From contig CBDIDG010000005.1 of the NCBI GenBank assembly GCA_965277615.1, positions 2,418,001 through 2,482,000 on the forward strand: a DNA stretch of 64,000 nucleotides, given 5' to 3'. The stretch comes from Bog-532 sp965277615. Lineage in GTDB: Bacteria; Actinomycetota; Actinomycetes; Streptosporangiales; Streptosporangiaceae. The stretch's first letter is position 1. Every line of letters starts with the position of its first letter. The notes under the pieces are model-generated. The model saw only the letters and a program-made list of their open reading frames with translations. It had not been told where the DNA came from and made no database searches. This document shows positions 17,297-26,122 of the stretch, piece after piece. A program made the translations under genes and the position numbers.

Positions 17297-18222
17297 TCAG
17301 GTGCCGGAGGCCATGTAGGCGGCGAGGACATAGTTCGGATGGCGGTCGAGGTTCTTGCGAGCCCGGTCGTAGCGCATCGTGGTGCGCGGATCAGCATGGC
17401 GATCCGCGATCTGGACATCACGCAAGTCCACGCCGGCGTCCAGCATGGTCGTGACGAAGGTATGGCGCAGCATATGAGGGTGCGGTCTCAGATTCGGATC
17501 CCGGCCGTATCAGCGAGCCGCCGCAGGCGGCGGGTTGCGGCATGGCGGTCCATCCGGGCGCCGCGGCTGTTGAGCAGGATCGGCCCGCCAGTGCGTGCCC
17601 CGATCGCACGGTCGATAGCCCGCCCGACGGCTGGCGGCAGCGGGACCAGCACGACCTTGGTGCCTTTGCCGCACACGCGCAGGACCCGGTGACCGTGCTC
17701 TTCGCCGAGATCGGCGATGTCGGCCCCGGTCGCTTCGAAGATGCGCAGGCCGAGGAGCCCGAGCATGGCGGTCAGTGCGAAGTCGCATGGGTGGGATGAT
17801 TGGCGGGCGGCGGTGAGCAGGGCCTCGAACTGCAGGTGGGTGAATCCCAGGGTCGGTGATTCTGGCGGGACGGAGGGCCGGCGCACGTGCTCGGCGGGTG
17901 AGTGCTCCAGGAGGCCGTCGATCACGCAGGTCCGGTAGAACCCGGCTGCCACCGAGAAGCGCCGGGAAACGGTGGAGGGCTTGAAGCGGCGGATCTCTTG
18001 CATCCACCGGATGTACAGCTCCAGGTGTGGGCGCAGGGCGGCCAGCGGTTCCAGGCCATGTTCGGCGCACCAGGCCAGGTAGCAGCGCAGGTCCCATTCG
18101 GTGTGGTAGCGGGATGTGCCCGTGAAGCGCGCGAGGTAGGCAGCCACTGCCAGCCGCAGCTGATCAGTGAACGGCACCGAGTGATTGGACGGGACAGGCG
18201 GCAGGTCAGCGAAGGACTTCAT
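17297..18222 (-). pseudogene. Tyrosine recombinase (phage-integrase family), frameshifted
   Basis: The first frame (18222 to 17488) has an N-terminal SAM-like core-binding domain and most of the catalytic domain (LGLLGLRIFEATGADIADL with catalytic Arg; VCGKGTKVVLVPLP with Lys). It stops at TGA right after ADTAGIRI. The family continues without a break in the -1 frame: PHPHMLRHTFVTTMLDAG (HxxR box), IADRHADPRTTMRYDRAR (His and the Tyr nucleophile), ending YVLAAYMASGT at 17297. All catalytic residues survive, so one indel near 17490-17500 separates the halves. It is either a recent mutation or a sequencing error. The family excises or inserts mobile DNA; no att site could be found. Confidence 0.8.
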
Positions 18223-18342
18223 ACTCAGACCCTGCGGCTAATTCCGGTCGCCGCGAACCCGGCCGGACGCGCCAGAAGAGGACGTTTGGCGGAAACTGCT
18301 GGTCGCGCCCCTGCCGGCGTGACGGGTTCATAGGGTGTTCCC

Positions 18343-18669
18343 ATGGCGGCCGTGGTGGAACATCCAGACGTTAGGTATGTGGTCTACCCGGTGCACGTCA
18401 ACGGCGTGCCCACAGGAGCTCAGCCGAGGCTGCGGCATGACCCGGACTGCAGCCACTTTGAATACCGAGACGGCACCGTTCTGGGCACACCTCAGCTGGC
18501 CACCGAAGAACAGATGCAGACTCTGCGGGCCTGCAAGACATGTGTCGAAACTCGCGGTGGCTCGCGTGGCGGTGGCCGCCACGATACGAAGGACGGCAAG
18601 ATAGGTGGCCTGTGTCCCACCTGCAATCAGACGATGTCCCTGACCGGGGTTTGCGACAACTGCGCCTGA
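18343..18669 (+). CDS. Small zinc-ribbon-like hypothetical protein
   Basis: A 108-residue frame with many Cys/His residues: RHDPDCSHFEYRDG, then RACKTCVETRGG, and a C-terminal CPTCNQTMSLTGVCDNCA. The last part is a CxxC...CxxC zinc ribbon. The middle resembles short proteins that begin with a conserved His/Cys core. No function is known to me. The codon bias is actinobacterial and the start ATG at 18343 lies 120 bases from the divergent recombinase. Confidence 0.6.
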   Translation: MAAVVEHPDVRYVVYPVHVNGVPTGAQPRLRHDPDCSHFEYRDGTVLGTPQLATEEQMQTLRACKTCVETRGGSRGGGRHDTKDGKIGGLCPTCNQTMSLTGVCDNCA

Positions 18670-18950
18670 CTGCCTGAGCCGCTCAACCAAGCTCGACGCC
18701 GCGTGCGGAGAGACGGAACTTTACGCGGCATGACAGTGTGCGCTGAAGCGCACCAAATCCGCCGTTCTGTACAGGCAGGCCTACGCCCGCTCTGCATGGT
18801 ACAGAAAGAGATGAATTGACCTCTCGTGGACCTATACAGGATGTTTTACGCAATAAGTCGAGTTTGTATTACGTAAATGTTTATGTTCCATTATTTCCAA
18901 TTAGTTCCACATGGATAGATGGAATTAGTTGCGAAACCCATGCGAAGGCA

Positions 18951-20435
18951 ATGTTCATACACAATAATAGACCGATGGATGATCATGAGCTCAGTTCTCG
19001 CGAGGATGGAAAGTCGGCGCGGGCAGACATGCCAGGTAAGACAACGCCGGGGCCGGAGGCGAAACATGCTGGACCGTCAGAGCCTTCGATAGGAACAGAA
19101 GAAGAAGCGCATGTACCAGCTACCGACCTAACGGAAACGGGCAGCGGAGCACCCGGTGAGTCTCCGTTTCCAGCCGATGGTGATGCCGATGATCAATTCA
19201 GCCACGGACGCCGAGGACTGATTGGACTTGGTGTTGTACTCGTCATAGTAGGCGTAGGACTTTTGTACCTACGCATCTGGTGGGTCCAAATTGGCATTCT
19301 TTACGGTTCTTCACCCATAACTCAAGTTAACGTAATGATTGGCGCACTAGTAGTCATTGGCATTGCCTGCATTTCCTTCGGACGAAACACTTTGACTAAA
19401 AGAGGCACCAAAAATAGGCAAGCTCAGACTCGAGTGGGACAGGGGGAAAATGCAAAAGCAACTGAAGGCGATGCGGGTACAGGGACCGGATGGACGAGCT
19501 GGGCTTCGGGGACAACTGCCTTGGTTGGTGTTGGTGCGCTAGTAGTATCACTTCTAAATCTGATTCAGCCGATAAACCCGCCAAGCTTGGCCGTGCACGC
19601 TTGCCCAGGTGCAAGGGTAAAAGATGTGCCATATGTTGGCATAACAGCAGACCCCAATGGTGTTAATAGTCGGCAAGGCCCTGCTCGGTCATACCTGCCA
19701 GACGGTCGGTATCCTGGAAATTGCTCGTTGGGATTTTCTGCTTACTGTATAGGAGATCCGATCGGAGAATCAGGCGGCACTAAAGTTGAGGCTTGGGTCA
19801 CGAGCCGATGGCTTCTGATGGCGAAACAGTCGTCCAAGTTCGGGATTGCAGCGGCAAACCTTCTATCTGGGGAGAAGCATAGTCCCCAGCTAATTTCCGA
19901 CGCTTTTGTTTATCCAGAGACTTCCTATGATTTGCTACCGAAAGGTGATTCCAAGCAGTGTCCGGGAAGCTATCCGTATCCTGAGAAGGTTTCCCTGCAA
20001 CCCTTCAATACACGCACTGGCACATTTACCGCAGTCGCGCGCTATGCGACTAATATAGGTATGGCCGTCTGGGTGCCGCCGCGGCAGGGATTTATAAACG
20101 GCAACTCCTACTTGCAGATGTTCTCCCCGCTGCTGCCACTATCAGACAACCCTGGGCAGACCAGTTCTTCTGGAAGCAAGTCGGTGAAGTGGGATTACAT
20201 AGACATGATGGGCGGCCAGTCGCAGTCTCATGCGAACAGCGGTAACCGTTCTCTGGGAAACGTAGTGGTACTGGCAATACCATGTATTGCCCCCAGCGTT
20301 CCGGCGCAGACGAGTACCGCAACGGTTTCCGGATATCGGTTGTCTAGTACAAAGCTGCCGATAAAAACGCCGGATATTCCGCAAGGGCTTGACGTAAATC
20401 ACCTTGCGCGTGCCGCATGTGAAGCAGACACTTAA
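18951..20435 (+). CDS. AT-rich orphan membrane protein
   Basis: About 494 residues, not recognised. The layout is a hydrophilic acidic N-terminus of about 90 residues (MDDHELSSREDGKSARAD and onward), two membrane helices (LIGLGVVLVIVGVGLLYLRIW and VNVMIGALVVIGIACISFG), a linker and a third helix (TTALVGVGALVVSLLNLIQ). Then comes an extracellular domain of about 260 residues with paired cysteines (HACPGARV, GNCSLGFSAYC, KQCPGSYP, AIPCIAPS). Base composition is strikingly lower in GC than the flanks and synonymous codons are mixed, so the gene is probably foreign. The frame opens at a TTG at 18816; the ATG at 18951 with AAGG before it is preferred because the upstream part is very AT-rich. Confidence 0.6.
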   Translation: MFIHNNRPMDDHELSSREDGKSARADMPGKTTPGPEAKHAGPSEPSIGTEEEAHVPATDLTETGSGAPGESPFPADGDADDQFSHGRRGLIGLGVVLVIVGVGLLYLRIWWVQIGILYGSSPITQVNVMIGALVVIGIACISFGRNTLTKRGTKNRQAQTRVGQGENAKATEGDAGTGTGWTSWASGTTALVGVGALVVSLLNLIQPINPPSLAVHACPGARVKDVPYVGITADPNGVNSRQGPARSYLPDGRYPGNCSLGFSAYCIGDPIGESGGTKVEAWVTSRWLLMAKQSSKFGIAAANLLSGEKHSPQLISDAFVYPETSYDLLPKGDSKQCPGSYPYPEKVSLQPFNTRTGTFTAVARYATNIGMAVWVPPRQGFINGNSYLQMFSPLLPLSDNPGQTSSSGSKSVKWDYIDMMGGQSQSHANSGNRSLGNVVVLAIPCIAPSVPAQTSTATVSGYRLSSTKLPIKTPDIPQGLDVNHLARAACEADT

Positions 20436-20728
20436 ACCCCTAAGTGCCGTTCTCTTAAAAGTGCACTTAGCGGCGTACGAAGAGTCCGTTTCGCGCCAAG
20501 CTCAACACCGTGCGTATCTGAACTCGGGTGTTTCTGCTGTTTGTGTCCATAATTGGCGTTCGGTTCGCACCAGTCGCTGTCGACATCCGCTCATCGGCAT
20601 GAGCGGTAAACCGGCCGACAGGCCAGCGAGCTCGAGCAAGCAATCGCGCACGACAGAATGATCTTTATCGTTGCAGGGCTTCAAGCAGCGGAAGCCGCGC
20701 TGAACGGCGGATAAGGAGTGAACGGAAC
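20436..20728. other. Intergenic stretch, nothing recognised
   Basis: About 290 bases after the AT-rich gene. GC rises back to the chromosomal level. I see no gene, RNA or repeat that I can support. Confidence 0.4.
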
Positions 20729-20925
20729 TCAGTGTCTGCAGTGACGTATCGTGACTGAGCTCCTAGTCTGTTCGCTGAGCCATGCCGCTGGGTCGAGGAT
20801 GCGCTTGACCTTTCGGCGATCGATGTCGAGCTCTCGGGCAATGGCGCGCTGACTTTGGCCCGCCTCGTACCTTGCGCGAACCGTTTGCTCCAGGCCTGGC
20901 GCAGCCGGCAGTTCCGGGCGACTAG
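20729..20925 (-). pseudogene. Helix-turn-helix relic of a recombinase or transposase
   Basis: A minus-strand frame gives LEQTVRARYEAGQSQRAIA, then RELDIDRRKVKRILDPAAWL, ending at 20729. This is the HTH shape found at the C-terminus of resolvases and the N-terminus of IS21-type transposases (RYEAGqSqRaIArELgidrrtVkRiL). There is no start codon and no catalytic domain. It abuts the NmrA relic, so it marks the scar of a lost mobile element. Confidence 0.55.
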
Positions 20926-21330
20926 GCTGATCAGCAGCTGAACGCTGACGTAGGCCACCGGCAGTTTCTGTCGCCGCAATTCGCTGCGGTAGGCGAGCAG
21001 CGTTAGCGGGGCGTAGGTGGCTGGGCGGCCAAGTTCCGCAGACAGCAGCGAGACGACCTGGTAATAGTCCAAGGCTTCGGCCCCGGTGAGAGTGTAGGCC
21101 TGCCCGGCGTGCGGGGCCGGGTCGCTCATAACGAGGTCGGCGACCGACGCGATGTCACGGGTATCGATGAAGCTTGTCCTGCCACGTCCGGAGGCCACCC
21201 GGATCTGGCTGTGATCGCGGATATCGGCTAGGTAAGCGGTCTGGAGGTTTGCGCGAAGAACCGCCGGGGCGCTCTACCCCCGGTCATCTCCTGTTTCTCG
21301 ATACGCTCAAGCGCCATCGCCAACCTCAAA
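20926..21330 (-). pseudogene. NmrA-like NAD(P)-binding protein, decayed
   Basis: The minus strand encodes RTSFIDTRDIASVADLVMSD and AYTLTGAEALDYYQVVSLLSAELGRP, the C-terminal part of an NmrA/SDR-atypical protein. Upstream the homology continues in another frame (RFFAQ, then a one-base shift, then NLQTAYLADIRDHSQIRV), so at least one frameshift exists. The Rossmann N-terminus is missing and the 3' end runs into an unrelated HTH fragment. The gene at 63405 is a related intact member. Confidence 0.65.
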
Positions 21331-21618
21331 GGATCCGCTGCGACTATTACTGTGACGCTCGTCCGTCGTCAATCCGCGCCAGATGCCAGCCCTGCATGGT
21401 CGCCGCCGCGTACTGGAGGCACGGCCGCCAGACTGTGCAGCGGGATGCCGATCGTTCGAGTCGCGGGGTCCTTCGCGCTGCGTTGTAGTTCTTCAAGTCA
21501 GCGTGCCTGTCGCCACTGACGTCACACATAGACCCAAGACCTACGACGGCGGCGCGCGAGCCAACCCGGATGAGGCCGAGTTACCGCAGGTCGGTGCGAA
21601 GCCATCGACCGCCATGCC
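21331..21618. other. Intergenic stretch, nothing recognised
   Basis: About 290 bases between two decayed genes. Open frames on both strands lack homology and start signals. Confidence 0.4.
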
Positions 21619-21918
21619 TCACAGGCTTATCCGCAGTAGCACCGTGGTGCCGTCGTTCCCGGCCCAGATCTTGACCTCATCGCAGACCAGCCGGGCCAGG
21701 GGGAGGCCCATCCCTCCGCTTCGACCGGCATTGCGGGCTGCTTCAGCGGACGGCTGCCAGCGGCCGCTATCGTGGATCTCGGCTATTGCGGCCTCGCCGG
21801 TAATCCGCAGCAGCAGCTGCGCCGCCGGTGACCCGTACCGGGCCGCGTTGGCTGCAATCTCGTGGACCGCGATCACGAAGTCGTCCGTTCGGCCGGCCGA
21901 CAGGCCCGCACGTGTCGC
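21619..21918 (-). pseudogene. Anti-sigma-factor-type ATP-binding protein (HATPase_c), C-terminal part
   Basis: The frame reads FVIAVHEIAANAARYGSPAA (N-box with the Mg-binding Asn), then AEIHDSGRWQPS and RSGGMGLPLARLVCDEVKIW (G1/G2 boxes), ending TTVLLRISL. That is the C-terminal two thirds of an RsbW-like serine kinase or anti-sigma ATPase. About 50 N-terminal residues are missing: a TAA precedes WATRAGLSAGRTDD in frame. A GTG at 21876 could start a short product, but it would lack the first strands. It is therefore probably a remnant. Confidence 0.6.
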
Positions 21919-22251
21919 CCATTATGCCGTCACTTGGCGCACCTGCCGCACGCCGCACGCGCTGAACCACACCCGGCACGGCGCGGGGGGATCCGCCTTC
22001 TCTGGCCATCCCGGTGACTTCATGCTGTTCCGCTACCCGGGCGCGGCCCCGCAAACAAGGCCGCCGGCCCGCTGCGCGCCCTTGGATCCGGTAGGGACGC
22101 CGCGTTCTCCGGCGGACGCAGCGTTCTGCTGCGGCTTGCGCTTGTGGGCGGCGGCCACTGTGACGGACGGCCCGGATGTGGATCGTCCCAGCGATGCGGC
22201 GGTCCAGAGGCCACCCACATCGACGGATACACCCGGGCATTAATGACCTGG
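21919..22251. other. Intergenic stretch, nothing recognised
   Basis: About 330 GC-rich bases between the ATPase remnant and the YihY gene. Frames on both strands are Arg/Gly/Pro-rich shadows without homology. Confidence 0.4.
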
Positions 22252-23319
22252 TCAGGCGGTGCGGGAGCGCTTTTTCGGCTTGGGGGCGGAGCGTTCTTCC
22301 AGTTGCAGTTCGCGCTCGGCCCCGGGGGTGCCTTCTCTCAGTTGCCGGCTGCGCTCACGCTCGGCGTTGACCTCGACACCGAGCAGGATGGCGACGTTGG
22401 TGATCCACAGCCACACCAGCAGGGCGATGACCGCCCCCAGCGTGCCGTAGGTCTTGTTATAGGAACCGAAGTTGGCCACATAGTAGGCGAAGCCGGCCGA
22501 GGCGATCAGCCAGATGATGACGGCCAGCGCGGCACCGGGCATGATCGACTTGAGACCGCGGAGCCTTGCGTTGGGCGCGGCGTAGTACAGCACAGCGATC
22601 ATGACGATGACCACGATGAGCAGGACCGGCCACTTGGCAATGTCCCAGGCGGTGACGGCGGCCGAGCCGGCCCCGATGGCCGATCCGATCTTGCTGGCGA
22701 TCGGCCCGGTCACCACGACGGCCAGCAGCACGAGCGCGAGCAGCACGACCAGGAGGAACGTGACCAGCAGCTGCAGCGGCCGCAGCTTGATGAACGAGCG
22801 GCCCTCCTCGACCTCGTAGATCGTGTTGGACGCGCGCATGAACGCGCCCACGTACCCCGAAGCCGTCCACAGCGCCGAGGCGACACCGACGATGAGCAGG
22901 ATGCCGGTGGTGCCGCTGCCGTGGGCCAGGCTGGCGATCGGCTCCTTGAACGTCTGCGCGGCCGAGGCCGGCCCGATCGAGCTGACCAGGCTGGTCAGCT
23001 CCTTGGTGATCGTCTGCGGGTTGCCGACCAGGCCGACCAGGGCGATCATCGCCACCAGCGCGGGAAAGATCGACAGCACCGCGTAGTAGGTCAGCGCGGC
23101 GGCCGCATCGGTCAGGTTGTCTTCCTTGAACTCGGTCAGGGTGCGCTTCGCCGTCTGGAACATAGAGCCCTCGCGGGCGTGCGGCGGCCCTTCGGGACGT
23201 CGGCCGCTGCGCTTCTGCCCGCTGCTTTCGGGCGGTTCGCCGCTGTCGGCCTGCTCGGCACCGTGCCTGGGCTGCGCGTTGCCAGCCTGCTCTGTACTGC
23301 CGGTTCCGTCGGTGGTCAT
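22252..23319 (-). CDS. YihY/BrkB-family inner-membrane protein
   Basis: About 355 residues with a 60-residue hydrophilic N-terminus and six membrane helices. Family features are clear: FKEDNLTDAAAALTYYAVLSIFPAL, LWTASGYVGAFMRASNTIYEVEEGRSF, and TYGTLGAVIALLVWLWITNVAILLGVEVNAE. The C-terminal tail is charged (RELQLEERSAPKPKKRSRTA). The family is often annotated as 'virulence factor BrkB' or 'ribonuclease BN', but its biochemical role is unsettled. The ATG at 23319 has AAGGAAG upstream and is preferred to the GTG at 23334. It opens a row of membrane and stress genes on this strand. Confidence 0.88.
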   Translation of the reverse strand: MTTDGTGSTEQAGNAQPRHGAEQADSGEPPESSGQKRSGRRPEGPPHAREGSMFQTAKRTLTEFKEDNLTDAAAALTYYAVLSIFPALVAMIALVGLVGNPQTITKELTSLVSSIGPASAAQTFKEPIASLAHGSGTTGILLIVGVASALWTASGYVGAFMRASNTIYEVEEGRSFIKLRPLQLLVTFLLVVLLALVLLAVVVTGPIASKIGSAIGAGSAAVTAWDIAKWPVLLIVVIVMIAVLYYAAPNARLRGLKSIMPGAALAVIIWLIASAGFAYYVANFGSYNKTYGTLGAVIALLVWLWITNVAILLGVEVNAERERSRQLREGTPGAERELQLEERSAPKPKKRSRTA

Positions 23320-23370
23320 CTCGGCTTCCTTCACTAATAGCGGCCAGGCACCGGTCCGGGCCGACGCCGT

Positions 23371-23652
23371 TCAGCCGGGGTGCACGATTTCCGACACGGT
23401 CGCGATGATCAGGTCACGCACGATGCGCTGCACGATGGTGTCGCAGTCCGGGCAGCGGGCGGTTTCCAGCTGGCTGTTCCAGCCGCGCTGGCAGGCCGGG
23501 AATCCCACCCGTGGCAACTGCCCGGCCGGATGCCCAGCGAGGGTAGCGGTCGCCACGTCGTAGGCGTGCTCACAGATAGGAACCCGAGAGGCGCCTTCCC
23601 CGGTGCCGAGGGTCTTACCGAGATACTCCATGACGACGATCAATACCCGCAT
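23371..23652 (-). CDS. Small Cys-containing hypothetical protein
   Basis: A 93-residue frame with Cys/His residues (PICEHAYDVA, PACQRGWNS, ARCPDCDTIVQ), which could form a zinc site. It ends with a helical segment VQRIVRDLIIATVSEIV. I do not recognise the family. There is no clear ribosome binding site; starts at 23652 or 23631 are possible. It lies between the YihY gene and a hairpin pair. Confidence 0.4.
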   Translation of the reverse strand: MRVLIVVMEYLGKTLGTGEGASRVPICEHAYDVATATLAGHPAGQLPRVGFPACQRGWNSQLETARCPDCDTIVQRIVRDLIIATVSEIVHPG

Positions 23653-23738
23653 ATCTGATCACGCTTCATCCCGGTTCGCGGAGAGCCAGTCCGTGGCCTC
23701 GCAGGGTCCTGCGCGGCGCGTAAGCTGAGGAAGCCTGG

Positions 23739-23782
23739 CGCCGGACGCCGTGCTGGGCAATGGTCCAGGGCGGCGTCCGGCG
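23739..23782 (-). terminator. Hairpin after the 63-residue protein gene (distal)
   Basis: CGCCGGACGCCG (23739-23750) pairs perfectly with CGGCGTCCGGCG (23771-23782), and an inner CTGG/CCAG pair extends the stem. The stem is 12 bp. Confidence 0.65.
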
Positions 23783-23796
23783 TACAGGTGACACCG

Positions 23797-23827
23797 GGGC
23801 GCCGGGCAGGCCGGTCAGCCGGCGCCC
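23797..23827 (-). terminator. Hairpin after the 63-residue protein gene (proximal)
   Basis: GGGCGCCGG (23797-23805) pairs with CCGGCGCCC (23819-23827). It lies 17 bases past the stop at 23844. With the next hairpin it forms a tandem terminator. Confidence 0.6.
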
Positions 23828-23843
23828 CCGCATGGTCGACGGG

Positions 23844-24035
23844 TCAGAGCTTCCCGAGGCCGCCGAGCTTGCCGCTGAGGCTGCCGGGGTCGATGCCGTA
23901 CTTGGACAGCATCCCGGCGTGCTGGGCGTTATCGGTATCGATCTTGTCGGGCAGCTCGCTGCTGGCCTGGCTGGCCTGGTCGTTCTTGCCCTCGCTGCGC
24001 AGCAGCTGCAGGATCTGGTCCTTGTCAATATTCAT
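23844..24035 (-). CDS. Small conserved actinobacterial protein
   Basis: A 63-residue protein starting MNIDKDQILQLLRSEGKNDQAS, followed by ELPDKIDTDNAQHAGMLSKYGIDP and a Gly/Leu-rich end. Short proteins of this shape are common in actinobacteria and have no assigned function; they look helical and soluble. It lies between the PRC-barrel gene and a tandem terminator, so it may be the last gene of that unit. Confidence 0.7.
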   Translation of the reverse strand: MNIDKDQILQLLRSEGKNDQASQASSELPDKIDTDNAQHAGMLSKYGIDPGSLSGKLGGLGKL

Positions 24036-24130
24036 GACTGGCTCCTGATCGTCAGTGTGGACCGGGCCGGCCGCTGCGCTGGCGGTTCTGGCCTATGCCA
24101 GCTCCCGCGAGCGCGCCCGGCCCCGGGAGA

Positions 24131-24922
24131 TTAGCGGTTGGTGTCGGGGTCGTCGATCTGCTCCTTGCGGAGGGTCTCGCTGACCTCGTGCTCCTCGGTG
24201 ACGGTCTCCTTGCCGAGCCGGACGCGCTCGACCGGGACGGTCTCCTTGTCCGTGACCGGACGCTCGGCGTGCAGCGTGACCTCGTGCTCTTCCTCGCTGA
24301 TGTCAGCGCCGGAGGTGGCCTGGCCGATGTTGGCGTCGGTGATCGGCTCCCGCTCGAGGCGGACTTCCTCGTGGCTGACCGGGATGGTCTGGGTGACGTT
24401 CTCGGTGACGACGTGCTTGCGCAGCCGGACCCGGCCCACTTCGGCCTTCTCGGTGCCGACGTGCAGCCGCTCTTCCGAGCGGGTCATCGCGTCATCGGTG
24501 GTGGGCCCGGAGGTGTCCCGGCCCTGGATGTCGCGGCGGCCGGACATGTCCTCGCTGGTGTCCCCGGCGTACTCCTGGCCCTGGGTGGGGGTGTTCTGGG
24601 TGCTGCTGCCGAGGTAGCCCTCGTAGTAGGTGTACAGGGCCTCGTTCTCGGAGTCCGCGATGTGGCCGTCGGCGTCGACGCTGGGGGCGTCCTTGACCAT
24701 GTCCTTGGACACGGCCAGCTGCAGGTCGTCCCCGGTGGTGCGGGAACCGTACAGCGGGGCGAAGCTTTCCTTCGTGCCGAACATGCCGGTGTGGATGGTC
24801 ACCCACAGCGGCTGACCGCTCTGGTCATCGAGGTAGACCTGCCCGATCTTGCCGAGCTTGGCGCCGTCGGTGTCGACCGCGGTGCGGCCTTCCATGTTCT
24901 GCAGGGCTTCGGTGCTGGTCAT
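24131..24922 (-). CDS. PRC-barrel / DUF2382 (YsnF-AvaK) stress protein
   Basis: 263 residues. The N-terminal PRC-barrel (about residues 8-85) reads NMEGRTAVDTDGAKLGKIGQVYLD and PLWVTIHTGMFGTKESFAPL. After a disordered linker, the C-terminal DUF2382 domain has the repeated TEKAEVGRVRLRKHVVTENV / PVSHEEVRLEREPI / EEEHEVTLHAERPV pattern (residues 165-255). The family is linked to general stress, desiccation and envelope stress; its molecular action is unknown. The ATG at 24922 has AAGGAGA eight bases upstream. Longer readings to 25060 lack support. Confidence 0.88.
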   Translation of the reverse strand: MTSTEALQNMEGRTAVDTDGAKLGKIGQVYLDDQSGQPLWVTIHTGMFGTKESFAPLYGSRTTGDDLQLAVSKDMVKDAPSVDADGHIADSENEALYTYYEGYLGSSTQNTPTQGQEYAGDTSEDMSGRRDIQGRDTSGPTTDDAMTRSEERLHVGTEKAEVGRVRLRKHVVTENVTQTIPVSHEEVRLEREPITDANIGQATSGADISEEEHEVTLHAERPVTDKETVPVERVRLGKETVTEEHEVSETLRKEQIDDPDTNR

Positions 24923-25463
24923 CCGGTAGTTCTCCTTCAGTTGGATCGGTCGCTGGTGCCGGGGACGGGATAAAAGAGCAGGGACCCGCCCCCGGAGTCG
25001 GTGGCCGCCGGTCAGCTGACCCCGGCATAAGCGGCATAGGAATGCCCGGCTGCTGGGCATTTTCTAGTGATGCGAGACGAGTGATCTTTCCGCACGCCGC
25101 GAAATTAAAATGCTGCTGCTAAGCTCAGCGGAGCGGCCTAGCAAGGCTAGTGGTAAGCCAATTCTCAACGCACGCTAAGACATTTACCACGTTTTCATGC
25201 TGCTCGCGGCTGGTGGCGCTGACCTCGGCCTTGATCAACTGGGCCGGTGATCTTGCCTGCACGTTCAGCACTGGAATTGACGGCCGGCGTTCCTCCCCAG
25301 AGGATTGTCCTGTCGTGGTACGCCGCCAGCTGGCGGCCTACGTTTAGTTAGACACGGCCCAGCGGAAATAGTCGCATCTTATTTTTCTCAGGCATGATTT
25401 GGACGCGGAATCTCTGCCGGAACAGCACTGACGGACCGCCCAGACCAGATTCCGCGCACTGAA
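24923..25463. other. Intergenic stretch without supported genes
   Basis: About 540 bases between the PRC-barrel gene and the Asp23 gene. It contains an AT-richer segment near 25080-25200 and the start of the PRC-barrel transcript. No frame shows homology; I see no tRNA or repeat. Confidence 0.4.
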
Positions 25464-26114
25464 TTACTGGTCGTCGGTGAGGACGTCGTCGACGGTGACG
25501 TTGACGTGAACCGTTTGCAGGCCGATATTTTCGCGCAAGGCCGTGATCACCTGCTGCTGGATGTTGCGGGCGACCTCGTGGACGGGGTCGCCGTACTGGA
25601 CGGCGACGGCGAGGTCAACGACCGCGGTCCGGCCGAGGACGCCGACCGCGGCATGCGGGTGCCGGTGCTTGAAGGTGGCCAGCGCGGCGAGGGCAGCGAG
25701 TCTGGTGTGGGTGCTGCGGCCCAGGGCGACGCGGACACCGGGGACGGTACGTGCGGCGTCGCGGGCCTTGGCCGCCACGATCCGGGCCGCGATACGGATA
25801 ACGCCCAGGTCGGTGGTCTGCAGCGTGTACCAGACATCACGCACCAGCTGGCGGATCTGGCTCATCACCGCGGCGGTCAGGCCTGGTGGTGCCGCCACCG
25901 GGCTCGCCGCTCGCTCCGTCACCGGCGCCCACAGGACGAACAGCTCCCCGAGGGCCGCCTGGCAGTGCACACAGTCCCGTTGGTGATCATCCAGCTCAGC
26001 CGCGTGACCGTCGGCGACTTGTTCGAACAAGAGGTCCATCTCGGCGCCGCACGGCAGGGTGGCCGAGTTCAGCAGACGACGGATGGTCTGCCTTTCGGCT
26101 GGCGGTTCATCCAC
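25464..26114 (-). CDS. Asp23/Gls24-family protein with N-terminal zinc-finger-like segment
   Basis: About 216 residues. Near the N-terminus is HAAELDDHQRDCVHCQAALGEL, an HxxxCxxC motif as in zinc-containing anti-sigma factors. The second half is an Asp23-type domain (AAVGVLGRTAVVDLAVAVQYGDPVHEVARNIQQQVI, then GLQTVHVNVTVDDVL). The start is placed at the GTG at 26114 because GGAGGTGAC lies nine bases before it; an ATG at 26132 would overlap the sigma gene. It directly follows the ECF sigma gene. The inferred role is to bind and restrain that sigma factor and to report on envelope stress. The Cys/His motif is seen; the partner binding is not. Confidence 0.8.
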   Translation of the reverse strand: MDEPPAERQTIRRLLNSATLPCGAEMDLLFEQVADGHAAELDDHQRDCVHCQAALGELFVLWAPVTERAASPVAAPPGLTAAVMSQIRQLVRDVWYTLQTTDLGVIRIAARIVAAKARDAARTVPGVRVALGRSTHTRLAALAALATFKHRHPHAAVGVLGRTAVVDLAVAVQYGDPVHEVARNIQQQVITALRENIGLQTVHVNVTVDDVLTDDQ

Positions 26115-26122
26115 TGACCCAG

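Noticed and set aside
22144..23337. 397-codon plus frame opposite the YihY gene
   Set aside because: The minus strand has a clear YihY protein with membrane helices; the plus frame is Asp/Gly/Arg-rich shadow.
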